Assembly: GCF_037137075.1 (NCBI RefSeq)
Contig: NZ_JBBBNV010000053.1
Coordinates: 1 to 12,321 of the forward strand
Length of the DNA stretch: 12,321 bases
DNA from: JBBBNV01 sp037137075
GTDB lineage: Bacteria; Bacillota; Bacilli; Paenibacillales; NBRC-103111
Direction of reading: 5' to 3'
This document shows, in pieces, positions 1-7,390 of this stretch (position 1 is the first letter of the stretch; the number at the start of each line of letters is the position of its first letter). Below the pieces are notes generated by a model, which had not been told where the DNA came from, made no database searches, and was given only the letters and a program-made list of their open reading frames with translations. The translations under genes and the position numbers were made by a program.

Positions 1-36
1 AAGGATACCAGACCATTGCCTGATTGGGTTATTTTT

Positions 37-354
37 CTATGTGACGATTTTTCGACAAGAACTTTTCACTGTCCAGTCATAATCATCAAGATTTCTAAAA
101 ACCTCAATCATCCTTTTCTCGAACTCATCTTCATATGTCGTCCCATCTTCTGCTGCGACACCGGTTAATAACCAGTTCAAGTTCACGTTATATTGTGTTC
201 GGATTGATATAAGTGTTTCTGCAGAGGGATTACTATTCCCCATTTCAATTTCACTCAGGTTCCCTTGGGAAATTCCTATAATCTTTGCAAACTGAATTTG
301 GTTTAGATTATTCTCTTTTCGGATACATTTGATTCTATAGCCAATGCCACTCAT
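37..354 (-). CDS. XRE-family helix-turn-helix transcriptional regulator, small
   Basis: A 105-residue putative DNA-binding protein. Residues about 5-62 form a Cro/C1-type HTH domain (RIKCIRKENNLNQIQFAK, then ISQGNLSEIEMG, then NPSAETL) followed by the NLNWLLTG segment typical of small phage or chromosomal XRE repressors. The C-terminal 35 residues are acidic and then basic, with no recognisable effector domain. I chose the ATG at 354 because a GGTGGTG stretch six bases upstream can act as a weak ribosome binding site; in-frame GTG codons at 363 and 366 are alternatives. GC is about 37 percent, against about 53 to 63 percent in sampled lines of glmS, so it is probably an acquired or accessory gene. 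A TAAGAT at about 382-387 could be its -10 box, but no good -35 is visible. The target and function are unknown, and no partner gene is visible before the window edge. Confidence 0.8.
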   Translation of the reverse strand: MSGIGYRIKCIRKENNLNQIQFAKIIGISQGNLSEIEMGNSNPSAETLISIRTQYNVNLNWLLTGVAAEDGTTYEDEFEKRMIEVFRNLDDYDWTVKSSCRKIVT

Positions 355-407
355 CAGTTTCACCACCGATCGTAAAGTCCCGTGTATCTTAATTTCCGCG
401 TAGATAA

Positions 408-440
408 AAGGGAGCCCGAATCATTCCCCCGGGCTCCCTT
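408..440 (-). terminator. Rho-independent terminator after glmS
   Basis: A perfect 10-bp inverted repeat (AAGGGAGCCC at 408-417 with GGGCTCCCTT at 431-440) encloses a 13-base loop. On the minus strand it is followed by TTTTAT. It lies about 120 bases past the glmS stop and just before the XRE gene, so it should end the glmS transcript. The plus-strand side has no good T tract. Confidence 0.8.
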
Positions 441-453
441 CTAGATGTTCAAT

Positions 454-522
454 CATCTTGCATTTCGGTTAACGACATTTTTTACTGGTTCATGACATCT
501 TTTACTGGTTCACGACTTTTTT
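454..522. repeat. Tandem ~20-bp direct repeats downstream of glmS
   Basis: Two adjacent 20-bp units, 474-493 (GACATTTTTTACTGGTTCAT) and 494-513, differ at only two positions. A third unit starts with GAC plus a T run at 514-522 and then diverges. A degenerate copy sharing CATCTT and GGTT may occupy 454-473. The stretch is about one third GC and lies in the presumed 3' untranslated part of the glmS transcript. Origin unknown; a remnant of an insertion-sequence end is possible. Confidence 0.6.
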
Positions 523-546
523 GTCATCTGACATTAATTATGACAA
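521..546. repeat. Inverted repeat next to the glmS stop
   Basis: TTGTCAT at 521-527 is matched by ATGACAA at 540-546 across a 12-base AT-rich spacer. It has no T tract appropriate for a terminator of glmS. It could be an operator-like site, part of an insertion-sequence terminus, or chance in AT-rich DNA. Confidence 0.4.
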
Positions 547-558
547 CCCCAATCTCCC

Positions 559-2388
559 CTACTCCACCGTCACACTCTTCGCCAGATTCCGCGGTTTGTC
601 AACATCATTGCCACGAGCCAGCGAAGCATAGTAGCTCAGCAGCTGCAGAGGGATAACCGACAACGCCGGGGAAAGCAGCGGCAGGGTTCTCGGAATGGTG
701 AACACTTGATCCACCGATTTGGCCAGCTCCTCATCGCCGTCATTGGCAAGGCCGATAACGAATGCGCCGCGGGCCGTAACCTCTTTAATGTTGCTGACGG
801 TTTTCTCAAATAAGGTTTCCTGTGTCGCCAGTGCGATGACCGGAATGCCTTCTTCGATAAGGGCCAAGGTGCCGTGCTTCAGTTCGCCTGCAGCATAGGC
901 CTCGGAGTGAATATAAGAAATCTCCTTCAGCTTCAAAGAACCTTCCAGTGCCACGGCGTAATCCAGACCGCGTCCGATAAAGAACAGGTTGTTGTGTGTT
1001 GAGATTTGCTCTGCAACACCCTTAATGGCTTCCGATTGCTCCAGAATCGCTTCTACTTGCTCAGGAAGCTGCTTCATGGCTGCAATAATTTCTGCCACCT
1101 CGCCCGCTTCCACTGTCCCCAGAGATTGCCCCAGGTGCAGTCCAAGCAGATAGAACGCCACAAGCTGAGAGGTGTACGCCTTGGTAGACGCTACGGCGAT
1201 TTCCGGACCTGCCCATGTTACGATCACATCATCCGCCTCGCGAGCAACCGAGCTGCCGACCACGTTCGTAATCGCGATGACGCGGGCACCGTTCCGTTTC
1301 GCTTCACGCAGCGCGGCAAGCGTATCTGCTGTCTCCCCGGATTGGCTGACCACGATAACGAGCGTGTTTGGCGTAATAATCGGCGCACGGTAACGATATT
1401 CGGAAGCAACATCGGTCTCAACCGGAATACGGGCCAAGGTTTCAATGACCGTTTTTCCGACTAATCCTGCATGATAAGCCGTACCGCAGGCAACAATATG
1501 AACATTGCGCAGCTGCTTGATTTGTTCAGCGGTCATACCGATTTCTTTCAGCTCCACAGCTGTACCCGCATCATTAATGCGGCTGCCCACCGTATCCCGG
1601 TATGCTTTGGGCTGATCATAAATTTCTTTCAGCATAAAATGATCAAAGCCGGCTTTTTCCGCCGTAACAATATCCCAATCGACACGGAATAATTCCCGGG
1701 AAATAAAGTTCCCCTCGATTGTCATTAATTCGACGCTTTCTTTCGTCAGAACTGCCATCTCATAATCGTTCAAAATATACACATTTCGCGTATATTCGAG
1801 AATGGCCGGGATATCTGAGCCAATGAAGTTTTCACCTTCACCAACGCCGATAATCAGCGGGCTGGCAAGACGAACGGCAACCAGCTTATCCGGCTCATAT
1901 TCAGTCAGAACGCCCAGGGCAAAAGCGCCGCGCATCCGTTTAACCGCCTGCTGAACCGCTTTGACGATATCGCCCTCGTACAGCGAGGCAATCAGGTGAG
2001 ATATAACCTCTGTATCGGTTTCAGATACGAAATGATGTCCCTTTTCAATCAGCTCTTCCTTCAGAGCGATATAGTTCTCGATAATACCATTATGCACCAC
2101 GGAAAATTTGGACGAATTGTCCGTATGCGGATGGGAATTCACATCCGATGGTTTACCGTGTGTCGCCCAGCGGGTATGGCCGATTCCGATGTTGCCGAGC
2201 AGCGGCGCATCGCCAAGCTGTGATTCCAGAACCGCCAAGCGGCCCTTTGCCTTTTTAACCTGCAGACCCTCTTGTGTAAATACAGCAACACCAGCCGAGT
2301 CATAGCCGCGGTACTCCAGCTTTTTCAGGCCTTCAATCAACACTTCCTGCGAGTTACGCTTTCCTACATAGCCTACGATTCCACACAT
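559..2388 (-). CDS. glmS: Glutamine--fructose-6-phosphate aminotransferase (isomerizing)
   Basis: Makes glucosamine-6-phosphate and glutamate from fructose-6-phosphate and glutamine in the cytoplasm, the first committed step of amino-sugar supply for peptidoglycan. The 609-residue length fits the family (about 600). The N-terminal class-II glutaminase domain starts MCGIVGYVG, with Cys2 as nucleophile after Met removal, HTRWATHG at 71-78 and HNGIIEN at 99-105. Two SIS sugar-isomerase domains follow, with CGTAYHAG (301-308), SQSGETADT (348-356) and ASTKAYTSQ (400-408). The conserved end is NLAKSVTVE. The ATG at 2388 is preceded by GGAGGA at 2398-2403. It is transcribed alone behind its own promoter and a glmS ribozyme, and is last in the sigW-rsiW-cdaA-cdaR-glmM-glmS order known from Bacillus. 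All key motifs are intact. Confidence 0.98.
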   Translation of the reverse strand: MCGIVGYVGKRNSQEVLIEGLKKLEYRGYDSAGVAVFTQEGLQVKKAKGRLAVLESQLGDAPLLGNIGIGHTRWATHGKPSDVNSHPHTDNSSKFSVVHNGIIENYIALKEELIEKGHHFVSETDTEVISHLIASLYEGDIVKAVQQAVKRMRGAFALGVLTEYEPDKLVAVRLASPLIIGVGEGENFIGSDIPAILEYTRNVYILNDYEMAVLTKESVELMTIEGNFISRELFRVDWDIVTAEKAGFDHFMLKEIYDQPKAYRDTVGSRINDAGTAVELKEIGMTAEQIKQLRNVHIVACGTAYHAGLVGKTVIETLARIPVETDVASEYRYRAPIITPNTLVIVVSQSGETADTLAALREAKRNGARVIAITNVVGSSVAREADDVIVTWAGPEIAVASTKAYTSQLVAFYLLGLHLGQSLGTVEAGEVAEIIAAMKQLPEQVEAILEQSEAIKGVAEQISTHNNLFFIGRGLDYAVALEGSLKLKEISYIHSEAYAAGELKHGTLALIEEGIPVIALATQETLFEKTVSNIKEVTARGAFVIGLANDGDEELAKSVDQVFTIPRTLPLLSPALSVIPLQLLSYYASLARGNDVDKPRNLAKSVTVE

Positions 2389-2424
2389 ATATATAATTCC
2401 TCCGAATTTTCAAATGAACAGCAA

Positions 2425-2627
2425 ATCCCCTTCATGCCGGAGTCTTGTCTGAACGGTCGCCCGATCGTTTTCCCCTGCCGGCTTAACGGCCCTGAATCAG
2501 GCCGGGAGGTCCCCGCCGATTATCCGAACACCTTCCACCTCGTCAACTTGCAGCGCCGCATCCCAGTTTCTCATAAAGGTTCTCATACAAGACACAACCG
2601 GCGGCGCATCATACAAGTTCTGGCGCT
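2425..2627 (-). ncRNA. glmS ribozyme: glmS self-cleaving ribozyme (GlcN6P riboswitch)
   Basis: The leader of glmS contains the conserved start A/GCGCCAGAACTTG, with the predicted cleavage between A-1 (2627) and G1 (2626). It also contains GTTGACGAGG, closing P1 by pairing CAAGTT with AACTTG, then an ATCGGCGGG core segment, a CGGCC/GGCCG hairpin, the GCGACCGTTCAGACAAGACT block, and CCGGC pairing back to GCCGG. In this family GlcN6P acts as cofactor for cleavage; the cleaved mRNA is degraded, giving feedback on glmS. P1 carries an apical extension of about 50 bases (GCGCCGC/GCGGCGC, then CCGGTT/AACTGG), longer than the minimal fold. The 3' boundary is approximate. Confidence 0.93.
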
Positions 2628-2681
2628 TTCTATTGCAGGACTGCCTCGACCCTCCTTTTTTGCCCATGAATAGATATTCTC

Positions 2682-2710
2682 ATCTTATGCATTTTCACCC
2701 CCGTTTGCAA
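2682..2710 (-). promoter_or_regulatory. Probable sigma-A promoter of glmS
   Basis: On the minus strand TTGCAA (2705-2710) and TAAGAT (2682-2687) are separated by exactly 17 bases; each matches four of six consensus positions. Transcription would start near 2675, about 50 bases before the ribozyme cleavage site. It lies downstream of the glmM terminator, so glmS appears to be independently transcribed. Confidence 0.5.
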
Positions 2711-2802
2711 CAGTCATTTCATACGGAAGGCTGATAACACAGTGACATTTCCCTGACTGCAAGCCATCATTTCAAGGTCCGGTTCGACCCCGGCGGATCG
2801 GC

Positions 2803-2838
2803 TAAAATAAAACATCCCCCGGCCACCTGTGCCGGAGG
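2803..2838 (-). terminator. Rho-independent terminator after glmM
   Basis: Read on the minus strand, CCTCCGGC (2831-2838) pairs with GCCGGGGG (2816-2823), with one G-U pair and a 7-base loop, followed by ATGTTTTATTTT. It begins 22 bases after the glmM stop codon and separates glmM from the glmS promoter. Confidence 0.8.
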
Positions 2839-2859
2839 ACAACTTGCATTCATGCCGTA

Positions 2860-4200
2860 TTATACGAGCTCCGTACGAATAACCTCAGCAATCTCCTCTA
2901 CGTACGCTTCTACCAAATCCTTCTCCGGACCTTCAGCCATAACACGGATTAACGATTCCGTCCCCGAAGGACGAACAAGAACACGGCCATTATCTCCAAA
3001 GCGTTCCTCAACCTCGCGGATGATTTTCTCCACATTGGCATTGCCGTTCAGCTTGCTCTTATCCGCTACACGCACATTAACCAGCACCTGCGGATATTTC
3101 CGCATCATGCTTTTCAGCACACTGAGCTTCTTGCCGGTTGCCACAATAGTTTCCACAAGCTGCAGCGCCGTAAGCATTCCGTCACCTGTCGTATTATAAT
3201 CGAGGAAAATAACGTGCCCCGATTGCTCCCCGCCCAGATTGTAGCCTCCGCGGCGCATTTCCTCCATTACATAGCGGTCGCCGACTCCCGTTTTGGCGGT
3301 TTTCAGGCCCAGGGACTCCGCCGCCTTGAAAAATCCGATATTGCTCATCACCGTCGTAACGACGGTATTTTCCTTCAGCTTGCCCGCCCGGTTCAGAGCG
3401 TCTCCGCAAATGCACAAGATATAGTCGCCATCGACCTCTTCCCCTTGGTCGTCTACCGCAATAAGCCGATCCGCATCCCCGTCAAAAGCAAGCCCAAGCG
3501 CGGCGCCATGACGAATAACCTCCGCCTTCAGCAGCTCCGGATGAGTCGAGCCGCAGTTTTTATTAATATTTTTGCCGTCCGGCTCTGCGCCGATGGTTAC
3601 AATGTCTGCACCAAGCTCCCGGAACAGCCTTGGAGCCAGCTCATACGCGGCGCCGTTGGAGCAGTCAAGCACAACCTTCAACCCTTGGAAGGAATGGCTA
3701 ATCGTCGTTCTGAGATAGTCCAGATACATATACTTGGCCTGGGGCTCATCACTGACCATGCCCAAGTCTCCGCCCTCAGGACGAGGGAGCTCATCCACAG
3801 GTGCATCCATCAGCCGCTCGATTTCAAGCTCCGTTTCATCAGAGAGCTTAAAGCCGTCTCCGCCGAAAAATTTGATCCCGTTATCCTCAACAGGATTATG
3901 CGAAGCGGAGATCATAACCCCCGCATCCGCTCCGAGCACCCGCGTCAAATAAGCAACCCCCGGCGTAGAAACTACGCCGAGCCGGATGACGTTCGCTCCG
4001 ATGGATAATAATCCGGCTGCAAGCGCCGATTCCAGCATCGGGCCGGAAATACGCGTATCCTGGCCAATAACGACCTTCGGGTTTTTCGTCTGTCCGGTTA
4101 GCACATATCCGCCGCAGCGGCCGATCTTGAACGCCAGCTCCGGAGTAAGCTCTTTATTGGCAACGCCTCTAACGCCATCTGTTCCAAAATATTTTCCCAT
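2860..4200 (-). CDS. glmM: Phosphoglucosamine mutase
   Basis: Converts glucosamine-6-phosphate to glucosamine-1-phosphate, the step after GlmS on the way to UDP-GlcNAc. The 446 residues match the family length. It opens with GKYFGTDGVRG. The active-site loop ISASHNP places the phosphorylated serine at residue 100, the metal-binding DGDADR is at 240-245, the sugar-binding GGEQSGH at 323-329 and the phosphate-binding RPSGTES at 410-416. The ATG at 4200 has GAGAGG about ten bases upstream. It is the third gene of the cdaA-cdaR-glmM unit, 104 bases after cdaR, and is followed by a terminator. In several Firmicutes GlmM binds CdaA directly and inhibits c-di-AMP synthesis, which fits the linkage; that interaction is not visible in the sequence. 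Confidence 0.98.
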   Translation of the reverse strand: MGKYFGTDGVRGVANKELTPELAFKIGRCGGYVLTGQTKNPKVVIGQDTRISGPMLESALAAGLLSIGANVIRLGVVSTPGVAYLTRVLGADAGVMISASHNPVEDNGIKFFGGDGFKLSDETELEIERLMDAPVDELPRPEGGDLGMVSDEPQAKYMYLDYLRTTISHSFQGLKVVLDCSNGAAYELAPRLFRELGADIVTIGAEPDGKNINKNCGSTHPELLKAEVIRHGAALGLAFDGDADRLIAVDDQGEEVDGDYILCICGDALNRAGKLKENTVVTTVMSNIGFFKAAESLGLKTAKTGVGDRYVMEEMRRGGYNLGGEQSGHVIFLDYNTTGDGMLTALQLVETIVATGKKLSVLKSMMRKYPQVLVNVRVADKSKLNGNANVEKIIREVEERFGDNGRVLVRPSGTESLIRVMAEGPEKDLVEAYVEEIAEVIRTELV

Positions 4201-4266
4201 GTGTGTTCGACCTCTCCCATGACTGATAGCATCTCAACGGATGTTTTTTATCTACGACTGTATCTC

Positions 4267-4287
4267 TGCACATCAACAACATGTGCA
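4267..4287. repeat. Hairpin-forming inverted repeat between cdaR and glmM
   Basis: TGCACAT at 4267-4273 and ATGTGCA at 4281-4287 form a perfect 7-bp stem with a 7-base loop. No T tract follows on the minus strand, so it is not a good terminator. It might be an mRNA processing or stability element or a protein-binding palindrome; no function can be assigned. Confidence 0.45.
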
Positions 4288-4304
4288 TGAACTATATCAC
4301 GTTT

Positions 4305-5780
4305 TTACGGTGAGCTAAGTTTCTGTTCCGGCTCTTTTTCTGAGCTGCCGGCGCCTGTATTCCCGGTTGATGTGCTGGCGCCCGCTTCAGTCCCGGCATT
4401 CGGCTCTGGCGTCCCCTCGGCTGCCGATCCTCCATTGCCGGAGCCTTCAGCGCCTGTTGCAGGCGTTGTGCTGGCAGGTGCCTGCGGCTCCGATGTCGGC
4501 GTTGCTTCCGGGGTTGCCTCCGGCGTAGTCTGCGGCTTATTCCCCGTGTTCTGCCCCGCCTTCGCTGTAATCTCCACCGTCGCCTTCACTAAGCCGCCGG
4601 TACGCTTCACGAACTGCGGCAAATTAAAGGCTACCGTCACCTCATGCAGGCCTGGAGTCAAGCTGCTGACATCGATTGCAGCTTGCACATCCTGCAGCTG
4701 TACCTTATCCAGCACATCCGGCGCCCCTTCTAATGTCACATCTACATTGCCGGGCTCCGGCACCCTTACCTTCGTCGTGTAATTCGAGCTGCTTCCATTA
4801 ATCTTCAACGGGACATTGGCAAACGTCCGGGTTACAGAAGGAACAACCTTCACTTCCACATCCAGCTTGGTTGGCTCCACCTGGGTGACCCTCGGTTTCA
4901 GCGGGACCTCCAGCTTCACCGTCTCATCCTTACGGACATTGGACAAATTCAGCTCCGCGCCGTCATAAAACTCCATTTCATCCAGAACCTCCTGCGGACC
5001 GTACACCGTCACTTGGGACACACTAGGCGTGTAGGAGCTGATACTAAAGCCGACCGGGGGCAGACCTGTAATTTTAATTTGCAGCGGCATCTGCTTGAAC
5101 GGAACCGTCACCGGCACCTCCACATCCACCACGGACTGCGGTGTAATGAGGGCATTGACTTCCTTGCCCTGCTTATCGTATACCGCCAGCTTTACCTGCT
5201 TGGTTACGGCTGCTTTAGCCCCGTCGACATTAATTTCACCCTTTACCGAGTCCACTTCATCCAAGCGGCTGCTTGGCACAGTGACATAAACCTTGCTCGG
5301 TTTAACTACAGGCTGCCCTGCCTTCAGGCCTGATGCCGGAGTGCCTGTAACGTTCATCGTAATGGGAACTTCCTTCGTAACCTTCTCCTCCATGTTTACC
5401 TTTACAGTGGAAGGCTCGATATCTATGCTGACCCCGCTGGGGAAGCCCTCAGCCCGAAGCGGCACATCCGCATGAGTTCCTTTTCCATACTTGGTGAGAT
5501 CAAGCACAATCTTAACCTGATCCGGATTTAGCTTGCGCAGCACGGAAGCCGTCCCCCGCAGTGTAATCATGACCGTTTCCGGCTCAATGGACCGGATCGC
5601 ATACATGGTTTCATCATATACCGGCCTGATGCTCACATTGCTTATCGTCTTTACCTGGCTATCCGAAATGGACGACGCGCCGGACCTATCCATATCAATT
5701 TGTACAATGACCCATAGCAGAATGCCCAATACAAGGGCAATTACACGCACTACATTGACATTACGCAGCCATTTATCCAC
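4305..5780 (-). CDS. cdaR: CdaA regulatory protein CdaR (YbbR-domain protein)
   Basis: A membrane-anchored extracytoplasmic partner of the diadenylate cyclase CdaA. The 491-residue protein has one N-terminal transmembrane segment (about residues 10-27, VVRVIALVLGILLWVIVQ), then four YbbR-like beta domains at roughly 48-130, 137-222, 229-311 and 317-406. Residues 407-491 form a low-complexity tail rich in Thr, Pro, Glu, Ala, Gly and Ser with TPEATPEATP-type repeats; it has no LPXTG signal and no second membrane helix. Translation starts at a GTG (5780) preceded by GGAGGG. The start overlaps the cdaA stop by eight bases, which suggests translational coupling. In Bacillus and Listeria CdaR modulates CdaA activity; the direction of the effect depends on conditions. 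Confidence 0.95.
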   Translation of the reverse strand: MDKWLRNVNVVRVIALVLGILLWVIVQIDMDRSGASSISDSQVKTISNVSIRPVYDETMYAIRSIEPETVMITLRGTASVLRKLNPDQVKIVLDLTKYGKGTHADVPLRAEGFPSGVSIDIEPSTVKVNMEEKVTKEVPITMNVTGTPASGLKAGQPVVKPSKVYVTVPSSRLDEVDSVKGEINVDGAKAAVTKQVKLAVYDKQGKEVNALITPQSVVDVEVPVTVPFKQMPLQIKITGLPPVGFSISSYTPSVSQVTVYGPQEVLDEMEFYDGAELNLSNVRKDETVKLEVPLKPRVTQVEPTKLDVEVKVVPSVTRTFANVPLKINGSSSNYTTKVRVPEPGNVDVTLEGAPDVLDKVQLQDVQAAIDVSSLTPGLHEVTVAFNLPQFVKRTGGLVKATVEITAKAGQNTGNKPQTTPEATPEATPTSEPQAPASTTPATGAEGSGNGGSAAEGTPEPNAGTEAGASTSTGNTGAGSSEKEPEQKLSSP

Positions 5781-6591
5781 GCTGATCCCTCCATCTCCGC
5801 CAGAAAGGGACCTTTTTTTCCTTCAGCTTGGTTTTTGGACGCAGCTCTTCAAACAGCTTGGATATAAGTGATTCTTCCTTAATATCCCGGACCATTTGAC
5901 CGTTGATAGTAAGCGAGATTTGTCCCGTTTCCTCGGACACAATAACGGAAATCGCATCCGAAACCTCAGTCATCCCAATCCCTGCGCGGTGTCTTGTCCC
6001 CAGCTCTTTGCTGATGAACGGATTCTCCGACAACGGCAAATAGCAGCCGGCCGCCATAATTTTATCGCCCCGGATAATAACCGCCCCGTCATGCAGCGGT
6101 GTATTCGGCTCAAAAATGTTAATCAGCAGCTCGGAGCTAACCAAGGATTGCAGGGGGATGCCGGATTCCACATAATCTCCAAGCCCTGTATCCCGTTCGA
6201 ATACGATAAGTGCGCCGATTTTACGCTTGGACAATACATTGACTGTTTTCACCAAATGCCCAATCGTCTGGGCCACATCCTGCTGCTCGTCCGAAGCACC
6301 TCGCGAGAACAGCTTGCCTCTGCCGATTTGCTCAAGCGCACGCCGCAGCTCCGGCTGGAAAATAATAATCAGCGCCAGCACACCTACGGTGAACATTTGG
6401 TTCATCAGCCATTTCAGTGTGTTCAGCTCAAACCAGTAGCTAATGGCCCAAACCAGCACAACGACGAAAATCCCTTTGAGCAGCTGAACAGCCCTTGTTC
6501 CGCGGATTAAGATAAGCAGCTTGTATATCACATAGCTTACAATTAATATATCAACAATGTCTTTTATGCCTACATCACTGAGCAGAGTCAT
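5773..6591 (-). CDS. cdaA: Diadenylate cyclase, membrane-bound (c-di-AMP synthase)
   Basis: Condenses two ATP into cyclic di-AMP, the second messenger that controls potassium and osmolyte uptake and cell-wall homeostasis. The 272-residue protein has three N-terminal transmembrane helices (about 10-28, 37-55, 64-79), then IIIFQPELRRALEQIGRG, and a DAC catalytic domain with both signature motifs: DGA at 168-170 (NTPLHDGAVI) and RHR at 200-202 (GTRHRAG). The basic C-terminal tail (residues 252-272) is typical in character. The ATG at 6591 has only a GGGGG stretch upstream as a weak ribosome binding site. It is first gene of the cdaA-cdaR-glmM unit, behind its own extended -10 promoter. No key residue is missing. 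Confidence 0.97.
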   Translation of the reverse strand: MTLLSDVGIKDIVDILIVSYVIYKLLILIRGTRAVQLLKGIFVVVLVWAISYWFELNTLKWLMNQMFTVGVLALIIIFQPELRRALEQIGRGKLFSRGASDEQQDVAQTIGHLVKTVNVLSKRKIGALIVFERDTGLGDYVESGIPLQSLVSSELLINIFEPNTPLHDGAVIIRGDKIMAAGCYLPLSENPFISKELGTRHRAGIGMTEVSDAISVIVSEETGQISLTINGQMVRDIKEESLISKLFEELRPKTKLKEKKVPFWRRWRDQRG

Positions 6592-6678
6592 CGGACTAGT
6601 CCCCCATTGATTCGCCGCAAGCGCCTTTTCTTTAGTATATGTACCGCGGCCCTATGCAAACTCCTCTTCTCTACGTGT

Positions 6679-6687
6679 ATCATACCA
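6679..6687 (-). promoter_or_regulatory. Extended -10 promoter for cdaA-cdaR-glmM
   Basis: On the minus strand TGG-TATGAT gives an extended -10 element (TG at 6686-6687, hexamer 6679-6684, five of six matches). No good -35 exists at 16 to 17 bases; that position falls in the T tract and stem of the rsiW terminator. A second TATACT lies about 60 bases downstream, with poor -35 options. Confidence 0.5.
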
Positions 6688-6697
6688 TATTTTCAGC

Positions 6698-6734
6698 AAA
6701 AAACCTCCCTTCGGACCAAAAATCCAGAGGGAGG
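6698..6734 (-). terminator. Rho-independent terminator after rsiW
   Basis: On the minus strand CCTCCCT (6728-6734) pairs with AGGGAGG (6704-6710) around a 17-base loop and is followed directly by six T residues (6698-6703). It starts 14 bases past the rsiW stop and should uncouple sigW-rsiW from cdaA. Confidence 0.85.
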
Positions 6735-6747
6735 CAAATACACCCAA

Positions 6748-7356
6748 TCAAGGTTCGAACAGTTGATTTACTTTCAACCACAGCCAGTCTATTGCCTGGT
6801 CGATTTCCTGAATTTCCCCGCCGATAACCGCCGTGGAAGCCAGATTCACACTGCCGTCCACAACGACCAGATTCCCCTTCACCTGGCCCTCGACAATCAT
6901 TTCACCGTTCTCCACCAGCAGATTTCCGTTAACGGTATGTCCGGCCGGTACTACAACCCGTTTGCCGTCAATCACAACCTGACTCAAATCCGAGCCCCGC
7001 ACCATCAGCTCGGTACCTTGGTTCCAGAGCGTCATCAGGCTTCCCATCATGAGAAAAGCCGTAACCGCCGCAACGGATATTCCCGGATGCCGCTGCAGCC
7101 ATTTCATCGCTATCTTGCGCCGCGGTGAAGCCGGCAGCGCCTGCATGATGCTGTATGTCAAACGTTCCGAGCAAGGCGGGATACGTGTACCCATTAATGA
7201 AATACGAATCAGCGCCTCCGTTTGCTCGAGCTGTTTATACCGCTCACGGCAGCTAGGACATTCCGCCAAATGCGACCTTAATGCCAGTTGATCCGCGGCA
7301 TTCAGATCACCCTCCAATGCATCATGCATCTGTTTTGTGGCCTCTTTGCAATCCAT
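6748..7356 (-). CDS. rsiW: Anti-sigma-W factor RsiW, membrane zinc-finger type
   Basis: Holds SigW inactive at the membrane. In Bacillus it is destroyed stepwise by PrsW and RasP under envelope stress; neither protease is in this window. The 202-residue protein has an N-terminal ZAS anti-sigma domain with Cys3 and the zinc motif H29-x3-C33-x2-C36 (HLAECPSC). A basic linker leads to a single transmembrane helix at about 92-111. The extracytoplasmic part (about 125-183) has valine- and glycine-rich beta repeats (VVVPAGHTVNGNLLVENG, VKGNLVVVDG) resembling bactofilin-type strands, then an amphipathic end. As I recall B. subtilis RsiW, it has this same layout, including the terminal IDQAIDW-like helix. 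It starts 34 bases after the sigW stop with a strong AAAGGAG eight bases before the ATG. Confidence 0.95.
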   Translation of the reverse strand: MDCKEATKQMHDALEGDLNAADQLALRSHLAECPSCRERYKQLEQTEALIRISLMGTRIPPCSERLTYSIMQALPASPRRKIAMKWLQRHPGISVAAVTAFLMMGSLMTLWNQGTELMVRGSDLSQVVIDGKRVVVPAGHTVNGNLLVENGEMIVEGQVKGNLVVVDGSVNLASTAVIGGEIQEIDQAIDWLWLKVNQLFEP

Positions 7357-7390
7357 TGCTAATTCTCCTTTCTATCCTGCTCCGCCATCC

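Noticed and set aside
2272..2673. A 133-codon plus-strand open frame over the glmS 5' end
   Set aside because: It runs across the glmS ribozyme and the glmS start on the other strand; the RNA structure explains the sequence.
2776..2800. tRNA T-arm-like GGTTCGACC segment between glmM and glmS
   Set aside because: Only four of five T-stem pairs form, and there is no anticodon arm or matching acceptor strand nearby.
3214..4008. A 264-codon plus-strand open frame antisense to glmM
   Set aside because: No domain or ribosome binding site; it mirrors conserved glmM codons.
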